A stretch of DNA of 64,000 nucleotides from Apilactobacillus kunkeei (GCF_001308195.1 NZ_JXDF01000017.1:186001-250000), one strand, 5' to 3'. Shown: positions 51,090 to 60,655, numbered from the stretch's first letter. A program made the numbers and translations. Notes: generated by a model from the letters alone, not told the origin.

Positions 51090-51488
51090 TTATTGGATTA
51101 ATCTCCATTCGCCACGTTTAGCTTCTACTAAAGTTTCGAAATATTTTAATAATTGGTTAGCGTCGTTTGGACTATGTTCACCTAAAAGATTTAATCCTTC
51201 ACCCGTAGGAATTGGATCACTTAAATCTGTAATTTCAGTTTCATTTTCAATTGTTGCTTCAGTAAACGCAACAATCCAATCATCTTCAATTAATTGTGAA
51301 ACCACAAAAAAGATGTTGAAATCGTCAGTAACATATACCGGCATAACATAGATTCCATCTTGAATTTCTTCAAGTTGATTACCATTGTAAGACAATGCTT
51401 GCTTGGTATCATCGTTCATACTTTCAGATAGTTTGAAAACCATCTTATTGAATTCCTCTGTACCTGGTGTAACTTCTTGTTCTTGCAT
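51090..51488 (-). CDS. Hypothetical acidic protein between frr and uppS
   Basis: I do not recognise this 132-residue protein. It is acidic, without signal peptide or membrane segment, and appears to be an alpha/beta fold: an N-terminal helix (EFNKMVFKLSESMNDD), a beta-rich middle (YVMPVYVTDDFNIFFVV) and a C-terminal helix (DANQLLKYFETLVEAKR). It has a GGGG ribosome site and sits 22 bases after frr, so it is translated with an essential operon. Confidence 0.8.
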   Translation of the reverse strand: MQEQEVTPGTEEFNKMVFKLSESMNDDTKQALSYNGNQLEEIQDGIYVMPVYVTDDFNIFFVVSQLIEDDWIVAFTEATIENETEITDLSDPIPTGEGLNLLGEHSPNDANQLLKYFETLVEAKRGEWRLIQ

Positions 51489-51510
51489 GGTGACATCCCC
51501 TTTTATTAGT

Positions 51511-52074
51511 TTATCCGTTTAGTACTTCCTTTTCTTTGGCAGCAATAACGTCATCTAAATCTTTGATTTGTGAATCTGTCAACTTTTGAACCTTATCTTC
51601 TAGTGCGTGAGTTTCATCATCTGTAAAGTCATCGTTCTTGTTACCCTTCTTTACAGCGTCCATAGCTTCACGACGTACATTTCTAATAGCGACTTTACCT
51701 TGTTCACCGGCAGCCTTAACCTTCTTAGAAATTTCTTTTCTACGTTCTTCAGTTAGTTGTGGAACAACTAAACGAATGTTATCACCATCGTTAGCTGGGT
51801 TAATACCAATATCAGCTTCAAGGATTCCCTTTTCAATATCATCTAGAGCTGATTTGTCATATGGAGTAACCATAATAACTCTAGCTTCAGGAACAGTGAT
51901 TGAAGCAATTTGGTTTAATGGTGTTGGTGCACCATAGTATTCAGCAGTAACACCGTTTAATAGACTGGCGTTAGCACGACCTGCTCTAATACTTGCTAAT
52001 TCTTGTCTTAATGATGCAATTGACTTTTGCATCTTGTCTTTTGCTGTATCTAAAATTTCATTTTGAGTTGCCAT
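51511..52074 (-). CDS. frr: Ribosome recycling factor
   Basis: Releases ribosomes from mRNA after termination, together with EF-G. Recognisable are RAGRANASLLNGVTAEYYGA and the C-terminal helix ending LDDVIAAKEKEVL. The 187 residues match the family. It starts 3 bases after the pyrH stop. Confidence 0.98.
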   Translation of the reverse strand: MATQNEILDTAKDKMQKSIASLRQELASIRAGRANASLLNGVTAEYYGAPTPLNQIASITVPEARVIMVTPYDKSALDDIEKGILEADIGINPANDGDNIRLVVPQLTEERRKEISKKVKAAGEQGKVAIRNVRREAMDAVKKGNKNDDFTDDETHALEDKVQKLTDSQIKDLDDVIAAKEKEVLNG

Positions 52075-52077
52075 ACT

Positions 52078-52824
<747 letters not shown>

Positions 52825-52832
52825 TTAATTTA

Positions 52833-52841
52833 ATTTTAGCA
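52833..52841 (-). promoter_or_regulatory. Extended -10 promoter of pyrH-frr
   Basis: Minus-strand TGCTAAAAT about 33 bases upstream of the pyrH start; -35 weak. Confidence 0.6.
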
Positions 52842-52894
52842 TAATATGAAATTTAAAAACAGTTTATAACCGCAATTATTTAATTATAAATATG

Positions 52895-52930
52895 TATAAA
52901 AAAAGGATACGTATCCGCATCCTTTTTCAT
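52895..52930 (-). terminator. Terminator of rpsB-tsf
   Basis: Minus-strand AAAGGAT ... ATCCTTT with seven T following; the inner GGATACGTATCC can itself pair. Confidence 0.85.
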
Positions 52931-52933
52931 TGA

Positions 52934-53809
52934 TTATTTGATTTGTGAGTTAACTTCGTCAACAAAGTTAGTTTCTTCTTTTTCGATACCTTCACCGACT
53001 TCGTAACGAACAAAGGCCTTTAGTTGACCGCCGTTTTCCTTAACGTATTCAGCAACAGTCTTGTCTGAGTCCATAACGAATTCTTGGTCAGCTAAACTAA
53101 TTTCAGCAAGGAACTTGTTTAGACGACCTTCAACCATCTTTTCTACGATGTTTTCAGGCTTGCCTTCTTGTAGGGCTTCCTTCTTTAGTTCTTCTCTTTC
53201 AGCTTCTAATCTGTCTTGAGGAACATCGTTTCTGTCTAGGTATTCTGGCTTAGTAGCAGCAATGTGCATTGCAACGTGCTTAGCAACAGTTTCGTCAACA
53301 CCTTGAATTTGAACTAAGGCACCAATTAGACCTTGGTTGTGTAGGTAGTGACCAAAGCTTTCGTCATCGTTCTTAGTTAAAACAACGAAACGACGTAGAG
53401 TGATCTTTTCACCAGTAATTTGAGTAGTGTTGATGATCTTGTCGTTAACAGTTTCACCATCAACGTCAAGTGCTAAAGCAGCTTCAACATCAGCTGGCTT
53501 AGCTTCAACAATCTTAGCTGCGATTAAATCAATTAGGTTCTTGAAGTCATCGTTACCTGAAACGAAGTCAGTTTCAGCGTTAACTTCAACGATAGCAGCA
53601 TCGTTACCGTGAGTAACAACACGAGTTAAACCAGCAGCGGCAACACGGTCACTCTTCTTTTCAGCTTTTGCGATACCCTTTTCACGTAAGTATTCTAGAG
53701 CTTTCTTTTCGTCACCATCTGAAGCAACTAAAGCTTTCTTAGCATCCATCATACCTACACTTGTCTTTTCACGTAATTCTTTTACTTGAGCAGCAGTAAT
53801 CTTTGCCAT
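52934..53809 (-). CDS. tsf: Elongation factor Ts
   Basis: Nucleotide exchange factor for EF-Tu. The N-terminal UBA-type domain carries [18 protein letters not shown], and the core dimerisation region carries [19 protein letters not shown]. The length of 291 residues is normal. It follows rpsB with a structured 113-base intergenic region. Confidence 0.98.
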   Translation of the reverse strand: MAKITAAQVKELREKTSVGMMDAKKALVASDGDEKKALEYLREKGIAKAEKKSDRVAAAGLTRVVTHGNDAAIVEVNAETDFVSGNDDFKNLIDLIAAKIVEAKPADVEAALALDVDGETVNDKIINTTQITGEKITLRRFVVLTKNDDESFGHYLHNQGLIGALVQIQGVDETVAKHVAMHIAATKPEYLDRNDVPQDRLEAEREELKKEALQEGKPENIVEKMVEGRLNKFLAEISLADQEFVMDSDKTVAEYVKENGGQLKAFVRYEVGEGIEKEETNFVDEVNSQIK

Positions 53810-53836
53810 TGTTATGGCCTCCTTAAGTTTTATATT

Positions 53837-53890
53837 AAAAAAGGCCGACTCATCCCAGGCCTTATCGGTCCAAAAACATGAGTCAGCCTA
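53837..53890 (-). terminator. Terminator/attenuator between rpsB and tsf
   Basis: Minus-strand GGCTGACTCAT pairs with ATGAGTCGGCC across a loop of about 24 bases, which holds a second small pairing (GGACC/GGCCT region), followed by six T. It should lower tsf transcription relative to rpsB. Confidence 0.8.
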
Positions 53891-53922
53891 AGTGTTCAAA
53901 CAAAATCAATATTTAAAAAATA

Positions 53923-54669
53923 TTACTTGTCTTCACTTTCATTTTCATCTTTAGTGTCTTCGAATGTGCTTTCGCTAACATTTTCTTCACCTTGGTTACC
54001 TTCAATGATAGCGTCAGCCATCTTAGCAGTAATTAGACGAACGGCACGAATAGCGTCATCGTTTGATGGGATAATAACATCAACGTCATCTGGGTCAGTG
54101 TTAGTATCAACCATAGCAACGATAGGAATGTTTAACTTGTGAGCTTCGTGAACAGCGATTTGTTCTTTACGAGGGTCAACGATGAACATAACATCTGGAA
54201 TCTTAGGCATGTCTTCGATACCACCAAGGAATTTTTCAAGCTTGTCAGTCTTCTTCTTTAGAAGAGCAACTTCTTTCTTAGGTAGTCTTTCGAAAGTACC
54301 ATCTTCAGCCATCTTCTTAAGATCCTTTAGGTACTTGATACGGCTTTGGATAGTGTCCCAGTTAGTTAAAGTTCCACCTAACCAACGGTGGTTAACGTAG
54401 TATTGACCTGCACGTACAGCTTCTTCTTGGATTGAGTCTTGAGCTTGCTTCTTAGTACCAACAAATAGTACAGTAGCGCCCTTAGCAGCTTCATCCTTCA
54501 TAAAGTTGTATGCTGAATCAATCATCTTAACAGTCTTTTGTAAGTCGATGATGTAGATTCCATTACGTTGGGTAAAGATGTATTTCTTCATCTTAGGGTT
54601 CCAACGACGAGTTTGGTGACCGAAGTGGACACCAGCTTCTAGTAATTGTTTCATAGAAATAACAGCCAT
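53923..54669 (-). CDS. rpsB: 30S ribosomal protein S2
   Basis: Ribosomal protein uS2, 248 residues. The start [32 protein letters not shown] and [20 protein letters not shown] are unmistakable, and the tail is acidic ([16 protein letters not shown]). A strong promoter and a leader of about 115 bases precede it. Confidence 0.99.
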   Translation of the reverse strand: MAVISMKQLLEAGVHFGHQTRRWNPKMKKYIFTQRNGIYIIDLQKTVKMIDSAYNFMKDEAAKGATVLFVGTKKQAQDSIQEEAVRAGQYYVNHRWLGGTLTNWDTIQSRIKYLKDLKKMAEDGTFERLPKKEVALLKKKTDKLEKFLGGIEDMPKIPDVMFIVDPRKEQIAVHEAHKLNIPIVAMVDTNTDPDDVDVIIPSNDDAIRAVRLITAKMADAIIEGNQGEENVSESTFEDTKDENESEDK

Positions 54670-54785
54670 GTTAATAGCCCTCCAAAAATAGTTTTTTCCT
54701 CCCCGTCAATCTATCAATTCAGAAACTATCAAGAAATAGCACTATCTGAGTTGTCATGACAGGTGTGAATTGGTAATAAATACCG
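54670..54785 (-). promoter_or_regulatory. Long leader RNA of rpsB
   Basis: Roughly 115 bases between the promoter and rpsB, with repeated and complementary blocks (GATAGTGCTATTTCTTGATAG and AACTATTTTTGGAGGG). Ribosomal protein leaders often bind their own protein; this is inference here, and I do not recognise a named motif. Confidence 0.4.
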
Positions 54786-54791
54786 AATATT

Positions 54792-54820
54792 ATTGTATAT
54801 TAAACTCCAACATTTATCAA
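54792..54820 (-). promoter_or_regulatory. Promoter of rpsB-tsf
   Basis: Minus-strand TTGATA, 17 bases, TACAAT. Confidence 0.82.
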
Positions 54821-54828
54821 GCTAAATA

Positions 54829-55827
54829 TTACAATTTAACAATCTTATCTGATTTACCTGTGTTGATAAGGTCTCTGTTAGCGTCCAATGATAGAGTAAC
54901 CATGTTTCTAACCGCTGTTTCAGTGTAGAAAGCAATGTGTGGGGTAATCAAAACATTGTCTCTGCTCATTAGGTTCTTTAGACGATCATCTGAGATATCA
55001 TCGAAACTATCAAAGTTAACATTGAAAACACCTACTTCTGATTCATAAGTATCCAAAGCAGCACCTGCTAGTTTACCTGAATCTAAAGCCTTGATTAACG
55101 CGTCAGTATCAATTAGTGATCCACGCGCAGCGTTAATAATGTATGAACCATCTTTCATTTCTGATAAAGTCTTGTCGTTTACCATGTGTTCATTTTCCTT
55201 AACGGCTGGTGCGTGTAGTGAAATGATATCAGCTTGTTTGTATAAATCGTCTGGAGTATCAACGTAGATACCTTGTTTTTCTAGTTCAGGGTTTCTGAAT
55301 GGATCATATGCAATCACCTTTGCGCCGAATCCACGACAGATATCAACTAATACGTGACCAATACGACCTGTTCCGAAAACACCAACGGTCTTTGAGTTTA
55401 ATTCTTGACCAATTTCAGGAGCCCATCTTAAGTCACCTGAACGTTGCTTGTCTTCAAAACGTTTTGTATTTCTTAGTAATCTCATAATTTCAGTAATTGC
55501 TAGTTCAGCAATTGCATTTGGAGAATATGCTGGAACGTTTGTTACAGTAATTCCATTTGCTTTTGCAGCATCAGCATCAACGTTATCTACCCCAACGTTT
55601 CTTAGTGATAGGTACTTGATGTTAAAACTACCTAATTTATCTAAAATTTCTTTAGTGTATGGTTTTTGTTGGTAAGCAACCACACCATCAAATCCATTAG
55701 CTTCTTCAACAGTTGATGAATCAAGTAATTTGGTTTCAACCTTTACTTCTACTTCCGGATTTTTTTGTTCCCATTCTTTTAAATATGGCATTTCATCATT
55801 TCTGATTCCATAAGCAATAATTTTCAA
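54829..55827 (-). CDS. ldhD: D-lactate dehydrogenase
   Basis: NAD-dependent D-2-hydroxyacid dehydrogenase that reduces pyruvate to D-lactate and regenerates NAD at the end of fermentation. Numbered from the TTG at 55827, the catalytic residues fall at R235 (in NAARGS), E264 and H297 (PHIAFYT), matching lactobacillar D-LDH almost exactly; the NAD motif is GTGRIG. GGAGG lies 8 bases before the TTG; the frame extends to 55842 but that overlaps the ribosome site. The length is 332 residues. It has its own extended -10 promoter. A D-hydroxyisocaproate dehydrogenase is the main alternative. Confidence 0.93.
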   Translation of the reverse strand: MKIIAYGIRNDEMPYLKEWEQKNPEVEVKVETKLLDSSTVEEANGFDGVVAYQQKPYTKEILDKLGSFNIKYLSLRNVGVDNVDADAAKANGITVTNVPAYSPNAIAELAITEIMRLLRNTKRFEDKQRSGDLRWAPEIGQELNSKTVGVFGTGRIGHVLVDICRGFGAKVIAYDPFRNPELEKQGIYVDTPDDLYKQADIISLHAPAVKENEHMVNDKTLSEMKDGSYIINAARGSLIDTDALIKALDSGKLAGAALDTYESEVGVFNVNFDSFDDISDDRLKNLMSRDNVLITPHIAFYTETAVRNMVTLSLDANRDLINTGKSDKIVKL

Positions 55828-55863
55828 TACAAAAACCTCCAAATATTCATCGTTACAGTTAGA

Positions 55864-55891
55864 ATTATAACACTTAACACCGTGTCTTAAA
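55864..55891 (-). promoter_or_regulatory. Promoter of ldhD
   Basis: Minus-strand TTTAAG, 16 bases, TATAAT preceded by TGT (extended -10). It overlaps the end of the GIY-YIG gene. Confidence 0.7.
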
Positions 55892-56171
55892 GGCTTAGAC
55901 CGTATTTAGATAAATTTACCCCATTTTCATTTAGGTATTCTAACTTTTTAATTCTGCTCTGATGTTTAAAATGATACTCGGCACTCAAAGCATCATGTTT
56001 ATTGTCAAAACTTTCGGAATATATCATTTCGACTGGTAAATGATTGCGGGTGTACTTGGCACCCTTTCCGCTTTGGTGTTGTTCTAATCGATGTTTCAAA
56101 TCGGTCGTGTATCCACCATATAGTGAATCATCCCCGCACTTTAAAACATACATATAAAACTTATTCTCCAT
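55887..56171 (-). CDS. GIY-YIG nuclease-domain protein (YhbQ/UPF0213-like)
   Basis: Small stand-alone GIY-YIG domain of 94 residues, UPF0213 type. The two motif triplets are degenerate as YVL (in FYMYVLKCGDDSLYGGYT) and YGG, followed by the conserved R of LKHRLEQH and ARG-like GAKYTR. Its role is not established; some members are linked to DNA repair. It overlaps trmN6 by 11 bases, the usual pair in lactobacilli and bacilli. Confidence 0.9.
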   Translation of the reverse strand: MENKFYMYVLKCGDDSLYGGYTTDLKHRLEQHQSGKGAKYTRNHLPVEMIYSESFDNKHDALSAEYHFKHQSRIKKLEYLNENGVNLSKYGLSL

Positions 56172-56913
56172 ATAAAATCTTCCTTACAAAATCTGTATAT
56201 TCGTTTGAATTATCTTTATAAACAAAAATTGGTGGTAGTACCTTGGTTCCACCATTCTTCCCCGCTTTGATTCCTTCAACTAGAATCATGTTTGATTCTT
56301 TTCCCTCACGTGGATAAATGTATTGAATCCTTTTTGGCATTACATTGTGAGATTGCATGGCATCAAATAGTTCTAGCATGCGATCAGGACGGTAAACAAA
56401 GAATGCTTTAGCGTTTGTCTTTAAAAGTCCCTCACACACGGTTAGGATTTTGTCTAAGTTAGTTGTGATTTCATGTCTAGCAATTGCTAGGTATGGATTT
56501 GGATTCTTCTTACTGTCCTCTAAATCGGGAAAATAAGGTGGGTTACAAGTTATCACGTCAACAGAATCCTTGTCCACATAATCAAATGTATTATCAAGGT
56601 CATCGTTTATCACGGTCAACTTGTCGTCTAAGTTATTTAAACTAACACTGCGTTTTGCCATGTCAGCCAGTTTGTCTTGTAGTTCAATTTCGTAAATATG
56701 CCCATTGGTTTTATGTGACATAAATAACCCAACTGCACCATTGCCGGCACACAAATCGACAGTCTTTGAAGTACTCTTCTTGGGCAACCTAGCAAAGTCT
56801 GCCAAAAGTACCGCATCCAATGAGAATGAGAACACTTCGGGATTTTGAATTATCTTTATATCATTACTATATAGTTGATCTATTCTTTCGTTTTCCTTTA
56901 AAACATCGTCCAC
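56161..56913 (-). CDS. tRNA1(Val) adenine-37 N6-methyltransferase-like protein
   Basis: Class I SAM-dependent methyltransferase, 250 residues, of the TrmN6/YfiC group that methylates A37 in some tRNAs. The SAM site DLCAGNGAVGLFM and the N6-adenine catalytic motif NPPYF (in TCNPPYFPD) are both present. It is first in a two-gene unit with the GIY-YIG gene and diverges from plsC. Confidence 0.92.
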   Translation of the reverse strand: MDDVLKENERIDQLYSNDIKIIQNPEVFSFSLDAVLLADFARLPKKSTSKTVDLCAGNGAVGLFMSHKTNGHIYEIELQDKLADMAKRSVSLNNLDDKLTVINDDLDNTFDYVDKDSVDVITCNPPYFPDLEDSKKNPNPYLAIARHEITTNLDKILTVCEGLLKTNAKAFFVYRPDRMLELFDAMQSHNVMPKRIQYIYPREGKESNMILVEGIKAGKNGGTKVLPPIFVYKDNSNEYTDFVRKILYGE

Positions 56914-56938
56914 TTGAATATTCCACCTTATTTTTTTC

Positions 56939-56968
56939 TTGCATAAATCAATAATAATAGAATACTAT
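56939..56968 (+). promoter_or_regulatory. Promoter of plsC
   Basis: TTGCAT, 18 bases, TACTAT, about 31 bases upstream of the ATG. Confidence 0.6.
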
Positions 56969-56999
56969 TAAATAATAAAGTACGAGAGGAGTTTATTTA

Positions 57000-57623
57000 A
57001 TGTATTCTTTTTTAAAGTTCTTATGTAGAATCATTTTATATCCAATTAACGGAATGCCTAAGTTTGAAAACAAACAAAGAATTCCGGAAGGCAATTACAT
57101 ATTAGTTGCACCGCACCGTACATGGTTTGACCCATTGTACTTTGCCCTAGCAGCAAGTCCTAAAGAATTTGCTTTCATCGCTAAAAAGGAACTATTCAAA
57201 AACCCACTTTTAGCATACGTATTAAGACATGCAAACGTATTAAGTGTTGATCGTGAAAATCCTGGCCCATCAGTAATTAAGGAACCTGTTAAGATTCTTC
57301 AAAACTCTGACAAGTCACTAATCATTTTCCCTTCAGGAACTAGACATTCTCAAGCACTAAAAGGTGGCGCTACTTTAATCGCCAAGCTTTCTAAAGCACC
57401 TTTACTTCCAGCTGTTTACCAAGGTCCACTTACCTTTAAGAGTTTGTTCTCACGTAAGAAAGCTGTCATCAACTTTGGTGACCTTATCTACTTGGACAAA
57501 TCAATCAAGCTAAATGAAGAAGGTCAAAAAGCAGTCGAACAACAAATGCAAGATGCTTTCGATAAGTTAGATAAAGAAATTAATCCTGACTTTAAGTATG
57601 TTGACCCATCATCAGAAAAATAA
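57000..57623 (+). CDS. plsC: 1-acyl-sn-glycerol-3-phosphate acyltransferase
   Basis: Adds the second acyl chain to lysophosphatidate in phospholipid synthesis at the membrane. The catalytic H39-x4-D44 is in APHRTWFDP. The substrate-binding motif reads FPSGTRHS instead of the common FPEGTRS, a change I believe occurs in other lactobacilli. The length of 207 residues is normal. GAGAGGAG precedes the ATG. It shares a terminator with the convergent YneF-like gene. Confidence 0.94.
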   Translation: MYSFLKFLCRIILYPINGMPKFENKQRIPEGNYILVAPHRTWFDPLYFALAASPKEFAFIAKKELFKNPLLAYVLRHANVLSVDRENPGPSVIKEPVKILQNSDKSLIIFPSGTRHSQALKGGATLIAKLSKAPLLPAVYQGPLTFKSLFSRKKAVINFGDLIYLDKSIKLNEEGQKAVEQQMQDAFDKLDKEINPDFKYVDPSSEK

Positions 57624-57627
57624 GCAA

Positions 57628-57664
57628 TAAAAAAAGACTTAATCTTTGAATTAAGTCTTTTTTT
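57628..57664. terminator. Bidirectional terminator
   Basis: AAAGACTTAAT/ATTAAGTCTTT arms around CTTTGA with A and T runs on both sides, between plsC and the YneF-like gene. Confidence 0.92.
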
Positions 57665-57666
57665 AT

Positions 57667-57885
57667 TTATTTGGCGTTAGCCTTCATACTGTTCATCATT
57701 TGATTTAACTTCTTAGCTGAAGGTTTTTGACCCATTTGTAGCATCATTGCTCTTAATTGATCCTTGTTAATTGGGGGATTATCTTTAAGATATTTTTCCA
57801 TGTACTTACGTGCCATGAAGAATCCACCGATCAAACCTACGATTAAAGCTAAAAGAATTAGGATAATCCATAAGAATGTTGACAT
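57667..57885 (-). CDS. yneF: YneF family membrane protein (UPF0154)
   Basis: 72-residue protein with a single N-terminal membrane helix (LWIILILLALIVGLIGGFF) followed by a basic segment ending ARKYMEKYLKDNPPI and a conserved QLRAMMLQMGQKPSAKKLNQMM. This is the UPF0154 pattern. The function is unknown. It has its own promoter and a GGAGGAGG ribosome site. Confidence 0.92.
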   Translation of the reverse strand: MSTFLWIILILLALIVGLIGGFFMARKYMEKYLKDNPPINKDQLRAMMLQMGQKPSAKKLNQMMNSMKANAK

Positions 57886-57918
57886 AATTCTTCCTCCTCC
57901 CGTTAGTTACTATTATTA

Positions 57919-57947
57919 ATTTTACACAACTTAATTATTAAATTCAA
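57919..57947 (-). promoter_or_regulatory. Promoter of the YneF-like gene
   Basis: Minus-strand TTGAAT, 17 bases, TAAAAT, about 34 bases upstream of the start. Confidence 0.75.
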
Positions 57948-57955
57948 AAAAAGTT

Positions 57956-58213
57956 TTAATCGTCACGTAAACCTTTTTTACGTTGAACTTCCTTAACCTT
58001 TTCTGGTGTAACTTCTTTACCTTCTTTATTGAAAACTTGAACCATTTCAATTTGGCTTCTCATGTTTTCTTTAAAGCGTTTTAGGTATTGTTTTCTAAGG
58101 TCAGCTCTTTCAGCTTCTTCTTCCTTAGTCAATCCACTTTCCTTAGCTTTGTGGGCTAATTCATTAATACGTGGGATAAGTTTCTTTAAAATTGGATCTT
58201 CTGCTTCTGACAT
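57956..58213 (-). CDS. ynzC: DUF896 family protein (YnzC-like)
   Basis: 85-residue protein of the DUF896/UPF0291 family, a two-helix hairpin. Key region: [20 protein letters not shown], then [21 protein letters not shown]. subtilis YnzC is encoded beside yneA and lexA; here the gene likewise diverges from lexA, with the SOS box in the shared intergenic region, so it may also be DNA-damage inducible. The biochemical role is unknown. Confidence 0.92.
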   Translation of the reverse strand: MSEAEDPILKKLIPRINELAHKAKESGLTKEEEAERADLRKQYLKRFKENMRSQIEMVQVFNKEGKEVTPEKVKEVQRKKGLRDD

Positions 58214-58229
58214 TTCATTATCTCCTTTA

Positions 58230-58243
58230 CGAACATTTGTTTT
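58230..58243. promoter_or_regulatory. SOS box (LexA operator)
   Basis: CGAACATTTGTTTT matches the Bacillus-type consensus CGAAC-N4-GTTCG except at the last two bases. It overlaps the -35 box of lexA and lies 17 bases upstream of the divergent ynzC gene. Confidence 0.88.
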
Positions 58244-58265
58244 TATTTTCCCGTTATGCTATATT
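58237..58265 (+). promoter_or_regulatory. Promoter of lexA
   Basis: TTGTTT, 17 bases, TATATT with a TGC extension. The -35 box is inside the SOS box, so bound LexA would block polymerase. Confidence 0.78.
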
Positions 58266-58299
58266 AAAGCTATTATATTACAAGAAACGGGGTATTTAT

Positions 58300-58935
58300 G
58301 TGACTTTTTCAAAAGAAGAAAAGACTTCTAAACAATTAGCTATTTTAGAATTTATCTGGAAAAGAATCAATAGCCAAGGCTATCCTCCTACAGTAAGAGA
58401 AATAGGTGAAGCCGTTAATCTTTCATCCACATCAACCGTCCACGGTCATTTAAGTCGCCTTGAAAAGAAGGGCTTTATCGTTAAAAACCCCGCTAAACCA
58501 AGAGCGCTTGAAATTACCGAAGATGGTCTTAAGAAAATTGGGGTTAACACACACCCTGGTGAAATTCCTGTTTTAGGTACCGTTGCTGCTGGTGAACCAA
58601 TCCTAGCGGTTGAAGATACATCAGAATACTTCTCAATGCCTGACCAATACGAAAACTCAGATGATGTTTTCATGTTAGTCATTCAAGGTGAAAGTATGAT
58701 CAACATCGGTATTTTAAACGGTGATAAAGTCATCGTTAAAAAGCAATCAACTGCTGAAAATGGTGATATCGTTATTGCAATGACTGATGAAAACGAAGTC
58801 ACTTGCAAACGATTCTTCAAGGAATCTGATCACTATCGCCTACAACCTGAGAACGATAACTTGGCTCCAATCATCTTGGATCAAGTATCAATCGTTGGTA
58901 AGGTTGTTGGATTATACCGTGACAGTATTTTTTAA
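58300..58935 (+). CDS. lexA: LexA repressor
   Basis: SOS repressor and self-cleaving protease. The N-terminal winged helix includes [20 protein letters not shown]; the scissile bond is A97-G98 in VAAGEP; the catalytic pair is S132 (QGESMI) and K170 (VTCKRF). The start is the GTG at 58300, after an AAACGGGG ribosome site: an overlapping ATG at 58298 is out of frame and meets TGA at once. This gives 211 residues. The 3' end overlaps the convergent deoxyribosyltransferase-like gene by 4 bases. Confidence 0.96.
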   Translation: MTFSKEEKTSKQLAILEFIWKRINSQGYPPTVREIGEAVNLSSTSTVHGHLSRLEKKGFIVKNPAKPRALEITEDGLKKIGVNTHPGEIPVLGTVAAGEPILAVEDTSEYFSMPDQYENSDDVFMLVIQGESMINIGILNGDKVIVKKQSTAENGDIVIAMTDENEVTCKRFFKESDHYRLQPENDNLAPIILDQVSIVGKVVGLYRDSIF

Positions 58936-59372
58936 AATACTTCACCTTCGTAGTGATATTCAGGCATTTCTTTGAAATCGAACTTTTCAACATCGGATAC
59001 CTTTGTTAGATATGACTTAGATCCGTTTGATAACATCAAGTTAACAATCGCATCTTTTTCATGGAATAAAACAACTGGTTTATCAATTGCATAAGCATAC
59101 CCAATTTCGAAAGCTGTACCGCTGTCAACATTGTCGTCTACAAAGTCGATAATCGCGATAACGGCATCAGCTTTTTTTATTTCATCCACGTCAAGTTGGA
59201 AAACATCTCTAGACCATTGGCTACTACCAATTTCTGCCCCGTCGTTGACATTTGAGTTTCTTGGGCTAAAGTATCCTGAAACTGAAGGATTGTTATCCAA
59301 TGCCTTTTCAATTCTTTGAATACGGTCAATTTGTTCATCATCAAAAAATGGTCCTGCTAAATATAATTTCAT
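58932..59372 (-). CDS. Nucleoside 2-deoxyribosyltransferase family protein
   Basis: Family of enzymes that swap the base of 2'-deoxynucleosides, used in nucleoside salvage by lactobacilli. The start [21 protein letters not shown], the [21 protein letters not shown] stretch and the catalytic glutamate in [11 protein letters not shown] are present. The length of 146 residues is close to the family's. Exact substrate (purine-only or mixed) cannot be told. It lies 9 bases after the HMG-CoA synthase gene. Confidence 0.88.
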   Translation of the reverse strand: MKLYLAGPFFDDEQIDRIQRIEKALDNNPSVSGYFSPRNSNVNDGAEIGSSQWSRDVFQLDVDEIKKADAVIAIIDFVDDNVDSGTAFEIGYAYAIDKPVVLFHEKDAIVNLMLSNGSKSYLTKVSDVEKFDFKEMPEYHYEGEVF

Positions 59373-59381
59373 GTCAGTCTC

Positions 59382-60548
59382 CTACTTTCTTCCATAAATT
59401 CTTTGGTGGTCTTTTACCCCTTCAAGGAAAAATTCCGCCTTATCATTACTAGTATCCAACTTGATATCACCATCAGCGATTGGAATCCAGTTAGTAAAGA
59501 TTTCTTCGTATTCTTCAACAGAAACTTGTTTTCTTGACTTCAAAGCATCATCTAATGATTTTGCTAATTCATCGTTTCTGAAGTTATCCTTTAGTTTCAT
59601 TGGGAAGAATTCACCCTGTGCACCTGAGCCATAACTGAATAACGCAATACGATCACCAGATTGTAAATCATCTGAGTTATTAATTAATGATAGGAAGTTC
59701 AAATACAATGAACCGGTGTATAGGTTACCAACGTTTTCGTTGTAGATACGACCTTGTTCGAATTCTTTCTTCAAGTTAGCTTGTTGTCCTTCATCGGCTT
59801 CATCAATGATTGATCTTAGTGCCTTAATTCCCATCTTTGGATAAGGTAAATGGAATGTCATTGCTTTGAAATCAGCAATGGTTTGACCAGTGATTTCCTT
59901 GTATTCATCCCATGTCTTCTTAAAGAAATCAACGTAAACATCGTTTGAATAGTGACCATCAACAACGGCTTCTGTTCTGTACAATGGTCTCCAGAAATCC
60001 ATTACATCATCAGAATAGAATGTACTTGGGCCATCGAATTCGGCAATTGAAGGATTGGCAGAAATTACCATGGCAACGGCACCCCCACCTTGAGTAACTT
60101 CACCAGGTGTCTTAATACCGTATCTAGCAATATCGGCACCAATTACTAGGGCTTGTCTTTCAGGATGGTTTTGCACATATTCTTTGGCCATTTGAAGACC
60201 AGCGGTAGCACCATAACAAGCTTGCTTGATTTCAAAAGCACGAGCTCGACGGCTTAAGCCTAACATGTTTTGTAAGTAAATAGCAGCAGATTTGGAGTTA
60301 TCTACCCCTGTTTCTGTTCCAAAAATAATTAAATCAATTTTTTTACGATTATCATCATCAATAATCTTGGTACAAGCATTTGCTGCCATTGTGACAACAT
60401 CTTGGGTATTGGGAATTACAGCTTGTTTCTTTTGGCCAATTCCAATCAAATACTTGTTTGGGTCTTCGTTTCTAGCGTTAGCTAGATCGACCATATCTAA
60501 ATACATATCTGATGAGTAAAAACTCATCTTGTCAATTCCAACATTCAT
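59382..60548 (-). CDS. mvaS: Hydroxymethylglutaryl-CoA synthase
   Basis: Condenses acetyl-CoA with acetoacetyl-CoA, the committed early step of the mevalonate pathway to isoprenoids, which feeds UppS. Numbered from the ATG at 60548, the catalytic residues E79 (FGTETGVDN), C111 (KQACYGATAG) and H233 (TFHLPYP) fall at the positions known for Gram-positive enzymes. The length is 388 residues. An upstream TTG or GTG would add seven residues (to 60569) without a ribosome site. Confidence 0.96.
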   Translation of the reverse strand: MNVGIDKMSFYSSDMYLDMVDLANARNEDPNKYLIGIGQKKQAVIPNTQDVVTMAANACTKIIDDDNRKKIDLIIFGTETGVDNSKSAAIYLQNMLGLSRRARAFEIKQACYGATAGLQMAKEYVQNHPERQALVIGADIARYGIKTPGEVTQGGGAVAMVISANPSIAEFDGPSTFYSDDVMDFWRPLYRTEAVVDGHYSNDVYVDFFKKTWDEYKEITGQTIADFKAMTFHLPYPKMGIKALRSIIDEADEGQQANLKKEFEQGRIYNENVGNLYTGSLYLNFLSLINNSDDLQSGDRIALFSYGSGAQGEFFPMKLKDNFRNDELAKSLDDALKSRKQVSVEEYEEIFTNWIPIADGDIKLDTSNDKAEFFLEGVKDHQRIYGRK

Positions 60549-60584
60549 AATGATAATCCACACTTTCATATAAATATTATTCTA

Positions 60585-60613
60585 ATTGTACTATGAAACA
60601 ACATTCTTCACAA
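60585..60613 (-). promoter_or_regulatory. Promoter of mvaS
   Basis: Minus-strand TTGTGA, 17 bases, TACAAT, about 37 bases upstream of the start. Confidence 0.75.
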
Positions 60614-60621
60614 AAGAAATA

Positions 60622-60655
60622 ACAAAAAGGCGCACCGTTAAGTGCGTCTTTTTAT
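60622..60655 (-). terminator. Terminator of the GH20 hexosaminidase gene
   Basis: Minus-strand GACGCAC pairs with GTGCGCC (one G.T or mismatch) around TTAACG, followed by five T. Confidence 0.85.
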
